Origin: Geobacillus zalihae NBRC 101842
GTDB lineage: Bacteria > Bacillota > Bacilli > Bacillales > Anoxybacillaceae
Reading direction: 5' to 3'
Assembly (NCBI RefSeq): GCF_001544135.1
Contig: NZ_BCPV01000004.1
Coordinates: 1 to 62,988 of the forward strand
DNA length: 62,988 nt
The position numbers were made by a program, and so were the translations under genes. This document shows, piece by piece, positions 55,939 to 62,988 of the stretch. Numbering within the stretch: the stretch's first letter is position 1; the number at the start of each line of letters is the position of its first letter. The notes beneath the pieces were generated by a model, which was not told the origin of the DNA, ran no database searches, and saw only the letters and a program-made list of their open reading frames with translations.

Positions 55939-56688
55939 TCATTCGTCTTCCATCCCTAACGCGTACAAATAGTGGCGCAAGCTTTCTTCGACACATGCGG
56001 CGATCAGTTGAATGAACGGAGTAACCTCACCCTCGACGCTCGCTTTTTCCAGCGTTTCGTAATACTTCCGGCGCTGTTCTGGGTTTGCTTTCACAATAGC
56101 GGGCGGATAGCCATGCTGCATTAAAATGAAATTCATCATTAAGCGGGCAGTTCGTCCATTTCCGTCAGCAAATGGATGAATGGATACGAGCTGAAAATGG
56201 AAACGAGCCGCCAGTTCGATTGGATGAAGAGCATATTGATTCGTTTCATACCAAGAAAACAATCGATTCATTTCATCTTGTACATGCAAAAAGTGAGGGG
56301 GGGTGTACGAGCTGCCGGAAATGCGCACATTGTATGTTCGATATTTCCCGGCATTTTCATTGTCAATGCTCTTTAATACTAAATAATGGACCTGTTTCAA
56401 CACGTGCTCGGTCAAATGTTCTTTGTTTGCGACTAACTCTTCAATAAAGTCAATCGCCTCCGCATGGTTAATCGCTTCCAAATGTTCCTTGAGTCGTTTT
56501 CCACCAATGGTAATCCCTTCTTCTACGACTAGCTTTGTTTCTAACAAGGTTAACGTATTGCCTTCGATGGCGTTAGAATGGTATGTCCATTCGATCCGAA
56601 ATGATTCCCGCAAGTTTTTCACCAACCCTGGAGGCAAAGGGCGCAACGCATCCAACCGTTGTTTCAGCTCGTCGATTTTAGCAAACAT
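55939..56688 (-). CDS. Fic family AMPylase-like protein, class II
   Basis: 249 aa from ATG 56688 (MFAKIDELKQRL), with GAGGTGAGAGC before it; the ATG three codons earlier has poorer spacing. The catalytic motif is HPFADGNGRTAR, complete. An inhibitory helix motif S-N-A-I-E-G (S/T-x3-E-G/N) lies about 120 residues earlier, in TYHSNAIEGNTL, which makes it a self-inhibited class II Fic. Such proteins transfer AMP or other groups to Ser, Thr or Tyr. The target is unknown and no antitoxin is adjacent. Confidence 0.9.
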   Translation of the reverse strand: MFAKIDELKQRLDALRPLPPGLVKNLRESFRIEWTYHSNAIEGNTLTLLETKLVVEEGITIGGKRLKEHLEAINHAEAIDFIEELVANKEHLTEHVLKQVHYLVLKSIDNENAGKYRTYNVRISGSSYTPPHFLHVQDEMNRLFSWYETNQYALHPIELAARFHFQLVSIHPFADGNGRTARLMMNFILMQHGYPPAIVKANPEQRRKYYETLEKASVEGEVTPFIQLIAACVEESLRHYLYALGMEDE

Positions 56689-56879
56689 CGCTCTCACCTC
56701 TTGGTATATGATTCGCGGCCTCGATTCGTTTTTCCTTTAAATAGCCAAGCGATGGCTCTCGTTTTTTCTATATGATACAGAAAATAAAGGGCGGGGAGTG
56801 TTCAGCAGTTGCAGGACAATGAAACAACCGTCCGCCCAACACGGGCGAACGGCGAAAAGGGATGGAAAAGTGGACCGTT

Positions 56880-57182
56880 TCAGGAAAAATGCCCAAGCTG
56901 ACGGAGCGCTTCTTCGCTCATCCGTTCCGGCGTCCAAGGCGGGTTCCATGTCACTTGGACGCGCACGTCGCGGATGCCGTCGATTTGTTCGAGCGCCCGT
57001 TTGACGCCGCGGGCGATCGAGTCGTGAAGCGGGCAGCCTGGGGTCGTGAGCGTCATCAGGACATTGATATGCCCATCTTCGATTTTTAAGTCATAAATTA
57101 ACCCTAAATCGACGACGTTAATGCCGAGCTCCGGATCAAGGACCGTTTTCAGCTGTTGAATGGCAAGTTTGCGGACATCCAT
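56880..57182 (-). CDS. yitW: MIP18/DUF59 iron-sulfur assembly factor (YitW)
   Basis: 100 aa from ATG 57182 (MDVRKLAIQQLKTVLDPEL), six codons inside the open frame, with GGAAAAGAACG upstream. The family core is DPELGINVVDLGLIYDL and TTPGCPLHD with its conserved Cys. The end WNPPWTPERMSEEA is usual for the group. SufT/YitW-type proteins help to mature Fe-S proteins. It is the last gene after the nitric-oxide-linked membrane protein on the same strand, separated by only 22 bases, so it may share its transcript. Confidence 0.92.
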   Translation of the reverse strand: MDVRKLAIQQLKTVLDPELGINVVDLGLIYDLKIEDGHINVLMTLTTPGCPLHDSIARGVKRALEQIDGIRDVRVQVTWNPPWTPERMSEEALRQLGHFS

Positions 57183-57204
57183 CGTTCTTTTCCTCCTCAT
57201 TCGC

Positions 57205-58455
57205 TTACTTTCGGAAGACCGTTAAAATCGTTCCGGCAAAAGCAACGCTTAATCCAGCCAACAGCACTTGAGTGATGGCGAACAGCGGCACGCTCGCGAC
57301 AGCAAGCGCCACAGCCGCCAGCGCGAGGGCGATGAGCCATAGGCGGCATTGGACGGTGACGGCTCGCTCATTCATCATTTGCTTTAACGTCGGCACGTTT
57401 TGTTGGCCGACTTTTTCGCTGTAGCGATGCGTCCACCATAAAAACGGCACGATTTTGAGCAAATAGCCGATGATGCTAAACAGGATCCAGCCAACAATGA
57501 ATAGATAAACAATGATGCCAAGCAGCCGTCCGCTGCCGACAACGATGGCGGCAAAGGCGGCAACGTGCAGCGCAAGGCCGATGACGATGGCCGAAAGCGA
57601 AAAGCGGAACGGGCGGTCAAGCGTTTTTTTCATCCGCTTTTGCAAAATGGCGCGGATATGCCAGACGAAAACAACGAATCCGCTCATGAGCAAGGCTGCA
57701 CCGGCTGCAAGCCATGCGTGGCTTCGCAAGAATAAGCTGGCGAACGCCACCGCAATCCCGCTGATGTACAGCGCATAGACGTAACGCGCCGGCCGCAGCG
57801 AAAAGCCGTGGGCGAGCGAGAACATCGGCGCCATTTTGTACGAAAAGCCTATGATGAGCAGTGTGAACCAGCCGCACAGCCCAAACAGCACATGCAGCCC
57901 GAACACCACTTCATGACTGTTAGCGCCTTTGGCGGCGAAAAAGTGAAACGCCAAGAGCCCTCCGGCCGCCGCCGTCAGCAGCAAAAACAACAGCGATGTG
58001 GCGACAAAGAGGGTCATGACGTTTTTCGTTTCTTGTTTTCTTAACGTCATCGCCATTTGCCAGACGAATAGGATGATGCCAAGCAAAAGCAACAAGCTGG
58101 GAAGAAACGCCCGGTTTGGCGCCGCCGCCAGGCTTACGGCAAATGCGACAATGCCGGCCGCTGTCACTGCAAATTGCCAAAAGCCGAGCCGCTCGCTCCA
58201 AATCGGCGTCAAAAAGGCGACCGGAACGAGCTGATACATCGCCCCCATGGCCGTCATCAACGCAAAGCCAAGCAACGCCAGGTGGGCCGCCGCCCACACG
58301 AACGGCAACCGGAACGCGCCGCTGCTAAGTGAGGGAATCGCTCCAAGCAACATAAGCTGCGACGCGGCGAACGCCAACACGGCGAACATGATAAACGAGA
58401 ACGGAAGACGGACGTCTGTTTCTGTCCCCGTGCGAGTAGGAAACACGTTGCTCAT
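57205..58455 (-). CDS. Twelve-helix membrane protein of the NO module
   Basis: 416 aa, about twelve transmembrane helices. Histidines lie in helices: AHLALLGFAL, LLAFHFFAAKG, NSHEVVFGLHVLFGLCGWF, SLAHGFSL and ALHVAAF. The phrase MGAMYQLVPV resembles haem-copper oxidase subunit-I-like and NnrS-type proteins. It probably binds haem and acts in nitric oxide or denitrification stress, but this rests mainly on position next to norB and DUF2249 genes. Its ATG overlaps the upstream DUF2249 gene by four bases. Confidence 0.75.
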   Translation of the reverse strand: MSNVFPTRTGTETDVRLPFSFIMFAVLAFAASQLMLLGAIPSLSSGAFRLPFVWAAAHLALLGFALMTAMGAMYQLVPVAFLTPIWSERLGFWQFAVTAAGIVAFAVSLAAAPNRAFLPSLLLLLGIILFVWQMAMTLRKQETKNVMTLFVATSLLFLLLTAAAGGLLAFHFFAAKGANSHEVVFGLHVLFGLCGWFTLLIIGFSYKMAPMFSLAHGFSLRPARYVYALYISGIAVAFASLFLRSHAWLAAGAALLMSGFVVFVWHIRAILQKRMKKTLDRPFRFSLSAIVIGLALHVAAFAAIVVGSGRLLGIIVYLFIVGWILFSIIGYLLKIVPFLWWTHRYSEKVGQQNVPTLKQMMNERAVTVQCRLWLIALALAAVALAVASVPLFAITQVLLAGLSVAFAGTILTVFRK

Positions 58456-58661
58456 CCTTTCGTAATGCGGATTTCAAAACTGCCGTCTTCGCGTGCGACC
58501 GTCTCGTGCCGGTAGCCGAGCTCATCAAGCTGCTCGTACAAAAACATCGGGCGGCGGTCGTTAATGATCGTCAGCGTCTCCCCAGGATTCAGCTTCGCGA
58601 GGGCAGCGAGCGTCCGCATCATCGGCTGCGGCGGCTCGAGTCCGCGGTTATCGAGGATCAT
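58452..58661 (-). CDS. DUF2249 protein, second copy
   Basis: 69 aa, start MILDNRGLEPPQPMMRTLAA. The DUF2249 fold (TusA-like) is visible in LDNRGLEPPQP, GETLTIINDRRPMFLYEQL and the FEIRITKG end. Such proteins occur with nitric oxide reductase and nitrite genes in many bacteria; the molecular role is not established. It starts three bases after the first DUF2249 gene and overlaps the membrane-protein gene by four, a tight operon. Confidence 0.85.
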   Translation of the reverse strand: MILDNRGLEPPQPMMRTLAALAKLNPGETLTIINDRRPMFLYEQLDELGYRHETVAREDGSFEIRITKG

Positions 58662-58664
58662 CGG

Positions 58665-58898
58665 TCATCCCCCCTGCTTCACAAACGTTACTTTCCAATG
58701 TTTTTTTTCGATTTGTTCGGCCTCGTACGTAAATCCTTTCGCTTTCATAATCGGAAACAGCGGCAGCGGCTTGAATGGAGCGTGCAAAATGAACGTATCG
58801 CCCGGTTTGAGCGGCTTAATGGCGTTCATAATTTTTTCAAACGGCTCCCGTTTCTGCCGCAAATCTTCGCGCACATCGAGTTCAATCGTCACACCCAT
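58665..58898 (-). CDS. DUF2249 protein, first copy
   Basis: 77 aa from ATG 58898 (MGVTIELDVREDLRQKRE), preceded by AAGGAGGGAAAGC; the open frame continues 14 codons into the promoter. It shows the DUF2249 pattern LDVREDLRQKREPFEKIM, GDTFILHAPF and HWKVTFVKQ. First gene of a minus-strand operon (DUF2249, DUF2249, membrane protein, perhaps yitW). Its promoter has an Fnr-type box and an overlapping Fur-like box. Confidence 0.85.
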   Translation of the reverse strand: MGVTIELDVREDLRQKREPFEKIMNAIKPLKPGDTFILHAPFKPLPLFPIMKAKGFTYEAEQIEKKHWKVTFVKQGG

Positions 58899-58924
58899 GC
58901 GCTTTCCCTCCTTTTTGACTATCA

Positions 58925-58939
58925 TGATAATCATTTTCA
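58925..58939. promoter_or_regulatory. Fur-like box over the DUF2249 promoter
   Basis: TGATAAT-C-ATTTTCA matches the 7-1-7 Fur consensus TGATAATNATTATCA at 14 of 15 positions. It overlaps the probable -10 (TATCAT on the minus strand at 58924-58929), so iron-loaded Fur would repress. Confidence 0.55.
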
Positions 58940-58950
58940 CTGCGGAATGT

Positions 58951-58966
58951 TGTGATATAGCTCACA
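58951..58966. promoter_or_regulatory. Fnr/Crp-type box upstream of the DUF2249 operon
   Basis: TGTGATATAGCTCACA is a perfect TGTGA-N6-TCACA site. Its centre (58958.5) lies about 41.5 bp before the start expected from the -10 at 58924-58929, the class II activator position. No -35 is needed. Confidence 0.75.
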
Positions 58967-59135
58967 TCTTTCGGCCGAAACATGACATATTCCACTTTGG
59001 AAAAAAGGTTTCGTCTTCGTTTGAAAGGGCGGAATAGCATGTTTCAGAAAGATGGGCTTGCCCAAGTGTTTGAAAGGAAACCCCATCAGCTCCATTGCGC
59101 ATCCCGACCGGTGCCGGACGATGGGGAAAAAGGAG

Positions 59136-59828
59136 TTAGAAAAAGATTTCTTGTTCGAGCCCTTCGCGGTCAATCAAATAAAAGCCGTGTTCGTCGACGT
59201 CAATCAGCCCTTTCCGTTTCAGCTGGCTCAACGTGCGGCTCACCGTTTCCCGGGCGGTGCCGATCATGTTGGCCAGCTCGCGGTTCGTCACATGGGCGGT
59301 GAGCCGATGCCATTTCCCTTGCTTGACGGCGTTCGTGCGCGTCAACCGCAACAAAAGCAGCACGATTTGTTCGTACGTATTATGGAGCACTTGCGCCTCA
59401 AGCCGGTTTTGCAAGTCGACGATTTTTTCGCCCATGACGCGGAACAGTTTTATGCAAAGTTCAGGGCTCGCCATCAGCACTTGTTCGAAATCGTGGATCG
59501 GGATCGCGATCAATGTCGCTTCCTCGACCACTTCGGCGTGGGCCGGATAGGTGCCTTTTAAGAAAAAGCCGGCATGCGGAAACATTTCTCCCGTCTGCAA
59601 AATCGAGATGATTTGCTCTTTCCCGCTGAAGTCCGTTTTATAAATTTTTACCGTGCCGGAATGAATGAAATAGACTCGCTCGAGCGGATCGCCTTGCATA
59701 AAGACGAACGTCCGCGGCTTGTAAACGCGCACGTGGGAAATGGCAACCAGCGAATCAAGCTCGTAATCGGACAGTTCACGAAACAACGGAACAGCTTTTA
59801 AGCGGTCTTTCATCCAATGGTTCGCCAT
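59136..59828 (-). CDS. Crp/Fnr family regulator of the NO module
   Basis: 230 aa from ATG 59828 (MANHWMKDRLKAVPLF), behind AAAGGAGAG; an open frame of 52 further codons upstream includes promoter DNA. A cyclic-nucleotide-type beta barrel (about 15-130) is followed by a long dimer helix and a winged helix, TNRELANMIGTARETVSRTL. The Fe-S cysteines of Fnr are missing. It could sense NO through haem, like NnrR/DNR proteins, but no ligand is shown. Its box at 59961 lies about -40 from its own promoter. The downstream gap 58967-59135 holds an inverted repeat CCCCATC/GATGGGG near 59085-59130 and no gene. Confidence 0.87.
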   Translation of the reverse strand: MANHWMKDRLKAVPLFRELSDYELDSLVAISHVRVYKPRTFVFMQGDPLERVYFIHSGTVKIYKTDFSGKEQIISILQTGEMFPHAGFFLKGTYPAHAEVVEEATLIAIPIHDFEQVLMASPELCIKLFRVMGEKIVDLQNRLEAQVLHNTYEQIVLLLLRLTRTNAVKQGKWHRLTAHVTNRELANMIGTARETVSRTLSQLKRKGLIDVDEHGFYLIDREGLEQEIFF

Positions 59829-59960
59829 GGCGTTCTCTCCTTTGGAAATGTGACAAACGTGTGACAGCTGACAACGGAACATCAATGCTTTTCTCTTTTT
59901 GAACATCCGCGTCGTTTGGCCTTTTCTGCCTTCATTGTATACATTCCCACGCCATAAAGC

Positions 59961-59976
59961 TGTGATATAAATCATA
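59961..59976. promoter_or_regulatory. Fnr/Crp-type box between regulator and norB
   Basis: TGTGATATAAATCATA fits TGTGA-N6-TCANA with one mismatch. For the regulator gene its centre lies near -40 (TATACAAT at about 59934-59941, minus strand). For norB it lies near -62 to -66 from the start set by TACAAT at 60022-60027. Dual activation is likely. Confidence 0.65.
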
Positions 59977-60060
59977 ACAGACATTTGCCCCAGCTCACAA
60001 ACCGTCCTCGGTTCAGCACGCTACAATGGGGGCGAACAAACGAGAAGGAGGTTGTCTCAT

Positions 60061-62424
60061 ATGGAAGTTCATCGATCCGTTCGCCCCAACATGCGGCCGG
60101 GGCGGCAAACGACCAACAGTTTTCTCAAATCGATTCTCATTTTCACTATTGTGATCAGCTTCACCGTCCTGCTTGTCGGCGGGTATTGGATTTTTAAAGA
60201 AATGGCGCCAAGGCCGAAGGAAGTGCGCAGTGAAGATGGCCAAGTGTTGATGACGAAAGAAACGATCATCGGCGGGCAGGCCGTCTTCCAAAAATACGGG
60301 CTGATGGATTACGGAACCGTGCTTGGACACGGGTCGTATATGGGGCCGGACTATACGGCGGAAGCGTTGAAAATTTATACGGAAGGCATGCAAGATTACA
60401 AAGCAAAAGAGCGGTATCACAAACCGTTTGCCGATTTAACCGCCGATGAGAAAACGATCATCCGCGAACAAGTCATCAAGGAAATGCGAAAAAACCGCTA
60501 CAACCCGGTTACGGATGTTCTCGTCCTGACGGATGCGCAAGTATACGGGTTGGAAAAAGTGCGCGACTACTACCGCGATGTCTTCACCAATGGCGACGGC
60601 TGGGGATTGAAAAAAGGATTGATCAAAGAAAGCGACATGCCAAAATCGAACCGTGCCTGGGTGGCGGATGGCGACCAAATCAAGCAAATTGCCGACTTTT
60701 TCTTCTGGACCGCCTGGCTGTCAAGCACGCCAAGACTTGGCGACCACATCACCTATACGAACAACTGGCCGTACTATGAGGACGCCGGCAATACGATGTC
60801 GTTCTCGGCTGTCTGGTGGAGCGGCGCGAGCGTCACGATTTTGATTTTGTTTATCGGGATCATTTTGTACGTCTTCCACCGTTATCAACTAAGCATGCAA
60901 GAAGCGTATACAGAAGGAAAGTTTCCGGTCATCGACTTGCGGCGGCAGCCGCTTACTCCGTCGCAAGTGAAAGCGGGCAAATATTTCGTTGTCGTCGCCG
61001 CGCTCTTTTTCGTGCAAGCGATGTTTGGGGCGCTGCTCGCCCACTACTATACGGAACCGGACAGCTTCTTTGGCATCAAATGGATCCATGACCTGTTGCC
61101 GTTTAACATCGCCAAAGGATATCATTTGCAGCTGGCGATTTTCTGGATTGCCACTGCTTGGCTTGGCATGGGGATTTTCGTTGCTCCGCTTGTCGGCGGG
61201 CAAGAGCCGAAAAAGCAAGGGCTGCTCGTCGATCTGCTCTTCTGGGCGCTTGTCGTGCTTGTCGGCGGCAGCATGATCGGCCAATGGCTAGGCGTCAACG
61301 GCTACTTAGGGAACGAATGGTTTCTGTTTGGCCATCAAGGTTGGGAATACATTGAGCTCGGCCGCGTTTGGCAAATCATTTTAGTCGTGGGCATGCTGCT
61401 TTGGCTGTTCATCGTCTTCCGCGGCGTCAAACGAGGGCTGAAGCAAGAAAGCGACAAAGGCGGGCTCATTCACTTGCTGTTTTACTCAGCCATCGCCGTT
61501 CCGTTCTTTTACATCTTCGCGTTCTTTATCGAACCGGATACGAACTTTACGATGGCGGACTTTTGGCGCTGGTGGATCATCCACTTATGGGTCGAAGGCA
61601 TTTTCGAAGTGTTCGCCGTTGTCGTCATCGGGTTTTTGCTCGTCCAGCTGCGGCTTGTGACGAAAACATCGACCGTCCGGGCGCTTTATTTCCAATTTAC
61701 GATTTTATTGGGCAGCGGTGTGATCGGCATCGGCCACCACTATTACTACAACGGTTCACCGGAAATCTGGATCGCCCTTGGCGCCGTGTTCTCGGCGCTC
61801 GAAGTGATTCCGCTCACGCTCCTTATTTTGGAAGCGTACGAGCAATACAAAATGATGCGCGACGGCGGAGTCAACTTCCCGTATAAAGCAACATTCTGGT
61901 TTTTGATCTCCACAGCGATCTGGAACTTGGTCGGCGCCGGGGTGTTCGGCTTTCTCATCAATTTGCCGGCGGTCAGCTACTTTGAACACGGGCAATTCTT
62001 AACGCCGACCCACGGCCATGCGGCGATGATGGGCGTGTACGGCATGTTTGCGATCGCCGTGCTTCTTTACTCGCTGCGCAACATCGTCAAACCGGAAGCA
62101 TGGAACGACAAATGGCTGAAATTCTCTTGCTGGATGCTGAACATCGGCCTGGCTGGCATGGTTCTCATCACGCTTCTCCCGGTTGGGGTGCTGCAAATCA
62201 AAGAAGCGTTTGAACACGGCTATTGGGCGTCTCGTTCGCCTTCGTTTTTGCAACAAGATGTCGTACAAAATTTGCTGCTTGTCCGCTTTGTTCCGGATAC
62301 GATCTTTTTGATCGGCGTCGCCGCCTTGCTTGTCTTTGCCATCAAAGCGATGTTCCATTTGCGCAAACCAACTCACGGCGAAGGGGAAGAGCTGCCGGTG
62401 GCGAATTTGGCGGAGGAAGAATAA
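60061..62424 (+). CDS. norB: Quinol-dependent nitric oxide reductase (qNOR)
   Basis: 787 aa from ATG 60061 (MEVHRSVRPNMRPG), eight bases after AAGGAGG; a TTG at 60052 sits too close. The N-terminal extracellular domain (about 40-220) is cytochrome-c-like but has no CxxCH, as in known qNORs. Twelve or more helices follow, with the haem and iron ligands in KGYHLQLAIFWI, WWIIHLWVEGIFE (His and the active-site Glu), IGHHYYYNG and THGHAAMMG. It reduces two NO to N2O with quinol as donor. Its size and sequence match the structurally known G. stearothermophilus enzyme. Confidence 0.96.
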   Translation: MEVHRSVRPNMRPGRQTTNSFLKSILIFTIVISFTVLLVGGYWIFKEMAPRPKEVRSEDGQVLMTKETIIGGQAVFQKYGLMDYGTVLGHGSYMGPDYTAEALKIYTEGMQDYKAKERYHKPFADLTADEKTIIREQVIKEMRKNRYNPVTDVLVLTDAQVYGLEKVRDYYRDVFTNGDGWGLKKGLIKESDMPKSNRAWVADGDQIKQIADFFFWTAWLSSTPRLGDHITYTNNWPYYEDAGNTMSFSAVWWSGASVTILILFIGIILYVFHRYQLSMQEAYTEGKFPVIDLRRQPLTPSQVKAGKYFVVVAALFFVQAMFGALLAHYYTEPDSFFGIKWIHDLLPFNIAKGYHLQLAIFWIATAWLGMGIFVAPLVGGQEPKKQGLLVDLLFWALVVLVGGSMIGQWLGVNGYLGNEWFLFGHQGWEYIELGRVWQIILVVGMLLWLFIVFRGVKRGLKQESDKGGLIHLLFYSAIAVPFFYIFAFFIEPDTNFTMADFWRWWIIHLWVEGIFEVFAVVVIGFLLVQLRLVTKTSTVRALYFQFTILLGSGVIGIGHHYYYNGSPEIWIALGAVFSALEVIPLTLLILEAYEQYKMMRDGGVNFPYKATFWFLISTAIWNLVGAGVFGFLINLPAVSYFEHGQFLTPTHGHAAMMGVYGMFAIAVLLYSLRNIVKPEAWNDKWLKFSCWMLNIGLAGMVLITLLPVGVLQIKEAFEHGYWASRSPSFLQQDVVQNLLLVRFVPDTIFLIGVAALLVFAIKAMFHLRKPTHGEGEELPVANLAEEE

Positions 62425-62427
62425 CCA

Positions 62428-62478
62428 AAACGGGGCTGACCCAAAACGCGAATGCGTTTTGGGATTAGCCCGTTTTTA
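62428..62478 (+). terminator. norB terminator / IS1182-type left end
   Basis: AAACGGG...CCCAAAACGCG and CGTTTTGGG...CCCGTTT form a long stem around AATG, then TTTACACG. It ends norB transcripts, but GGGCTGACCCAAAACGC also looks like the terminal repeat and guard hairpin of the IS whose transposase starts at 62564. Confidence 0.7.
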
Positions 62479-62563
62479 CACGAAATATAGAAGAGAATCG
62501 TTCGTTTTCTGGCAGAATAGAGTCACCATAAACCACTATCACCGAAAAAGGAGCGATTCTTTT

Positions 62564-62767
62564 ATGACACATCATCATATTTTTGAAGAGTGTACCGTGG
62601 ATCACCTCACGTTGCCAAGCGATATCATTCCATTGGATCATATGGCTCATGTAGTTTACGAAATCGCCAAGCGCATTCCGATGGAGACGTTTCTTCCTTA
62701 CTATAAAAGGCGGCCACACCTAAGAAAGGTAGGGAGGGATGCTCTCTCCTTGCTTATGGTGCCTTAA
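62564..62767 (+). mobile_element. IS1182-family transposase, truncated N-terminus
   Basis: Start MTHHHIFEECTVDHLTLPSD, then IIPLDHMAHVVYEIAKRIPM and FLPYYK, the N-terminus of an IS1182-type transposase, with AAAGGAGCG before the ATG. After YYK the normal GGxRPAYHP is lost. A one-base insertion in an A-run near 62705 and a new junction near 62720 turn the frame into unrelated residues and a stop. Only about 50 of roughly 450-500 residues remain, so it is inactive. It lies directly downstream of norB. Confidence 0.75.
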
Positions 62768-62988
62768 TAAGACGAATGCTGGAAATTGCCGCTTCTTGTT
62801 CAATCGAACGCCTAGAAAGAAGATCTAAAATCCGTTCGTGCTTTTCCATGTTTTGTTCTATTTTCTTAACGATTTCATTTGTTTCAAGCACTGCTTGTTG
62901 GACGAAAACAAACTCTTGCTTCGTGACCATATTGGCTTTGACATGATCTAATTCTTTCATTAGGTTGTTCTTTACGTCCTCAAGCTCC
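62754..62988 (-). CDS. Coiled-coil protein, C-terminal part (5' end outside window)
   Basis: The minus-strand frame is open to the window edge (…ELEDVKNNLMKELDHVKAN) and ends at a TAA at 62754. About 78 residues are seen, mostly one amphipathic helix rich in Glu, Lys, Gln and Ile (EIVKKIEQNMEKHERILDLL). No domain was recognised. The end overlaps the new junction of the truncated transposase, so the last residues may be altered by that insertion or deletion. Confidence 0.6.
   Translation of the reverse strand, partial: ELEDVKNNLMKELDHVKANMVTKQEFVFVQQAVLETNEIVKKIEQNMEKHERILDLLSRRSIEQEAAISSIRLIKAP

Overview
The window reads as chromosome of a Geobacillus-type thermophilic, spore-forming Bacillota. 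The basis is the gerP spore-coat operon behind a sigma-K-like promoter, a Spo0E-family phosphatase, the yis and yit gene order known from Bacillus subtilis, a neopullulanase and a quinol nitric oxide reductase of types known from Geobacillus stearothermophilus, and GC-rich third codon positions. No rRNA, tRNA or CRISPR array was seen.

Layout. 1-4.4 kb: 3' end of sbcC, then the convergent gerP operon led by an extra GerPA/PF-type gene, with a head-to-head paralogue on the other strand. 4.6-7.5 kb: an acyl-CoA synthetase broken by a 1-nt frameshift, and a DUF418 membrane protein. 7.5-17.5 kb: a yisI-yisK-yisL-yisN-asnO-yisQ-yisR segment interrupted by a 947-aa FIST-PAS-GGDEF-EAL protein. 17.6-25.8 kb: a maltodextrin locus (neopullulanase, MalEFG importer, membrane-anchored alpha-amylase, LacI-type regulator) with three LacI/CcpA-type operators around the malE promoter. 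25.9-26.7 kb: a scar in which a TnpB fragment joins remains of a sensor kinase and of a secreted protein. 26.9-28.7 kb: a short-chain dehydrogenase and an AbrB/PIN toxin-antitoxin pair. 28.9-34.3 kb: metH and yitJ under a SAM (S-box) riboswitch. 34.6-39.5 kb: a small membrane protein, a 140-bp element with ISL3-like ends, an orphan ABC ATPase, and potABCD. 39.5-50.7 kb: accessory region with two copies of a hairpin-rich repeat, an ABC-2 exporter, a MocR regulator divergent from PaiB/LysE/B3-B4 genes, several decayed genes, yajQ, degV and small sporeformer proteins. 51-56.7 kb: yitU, yitV, the cadCA metal-efflux operon and an intact Fic protein. 56.9-62.4 kb: yitW and a nitric-oxide module (NO reductase, Crp/Fnr regulator, two DUF2249 proteins, a 12-helix membrane protein) with Fnr-type boxes. 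62.4-63 kb: a truncated IS1182-type transposase and the end of a coiled-coil gene.

Working together. Secreted or surface GH13 enzymes make maltodextrins that MalEFG imports and the cytoplasmic neopullulanase cleaves, probably under MalR and CcpA. MetH and YitJ form a methionine-synthesis operon that is shut off by SAM. The NO module looks like one regulon: an Fnr-type box lies at an activating distance from each of the three promoters I can place, and a Fur-like box overlaps one of them. The most unusual item is a two-copy repeat at 39.5 and 46.6 kb whose main stem is conserved while its loop is not. In both copies the same end touches the 3' end of a coding sequence. Several genes carry single-base indels in short homopolymers, so real decay and assembly error need to be told apart.
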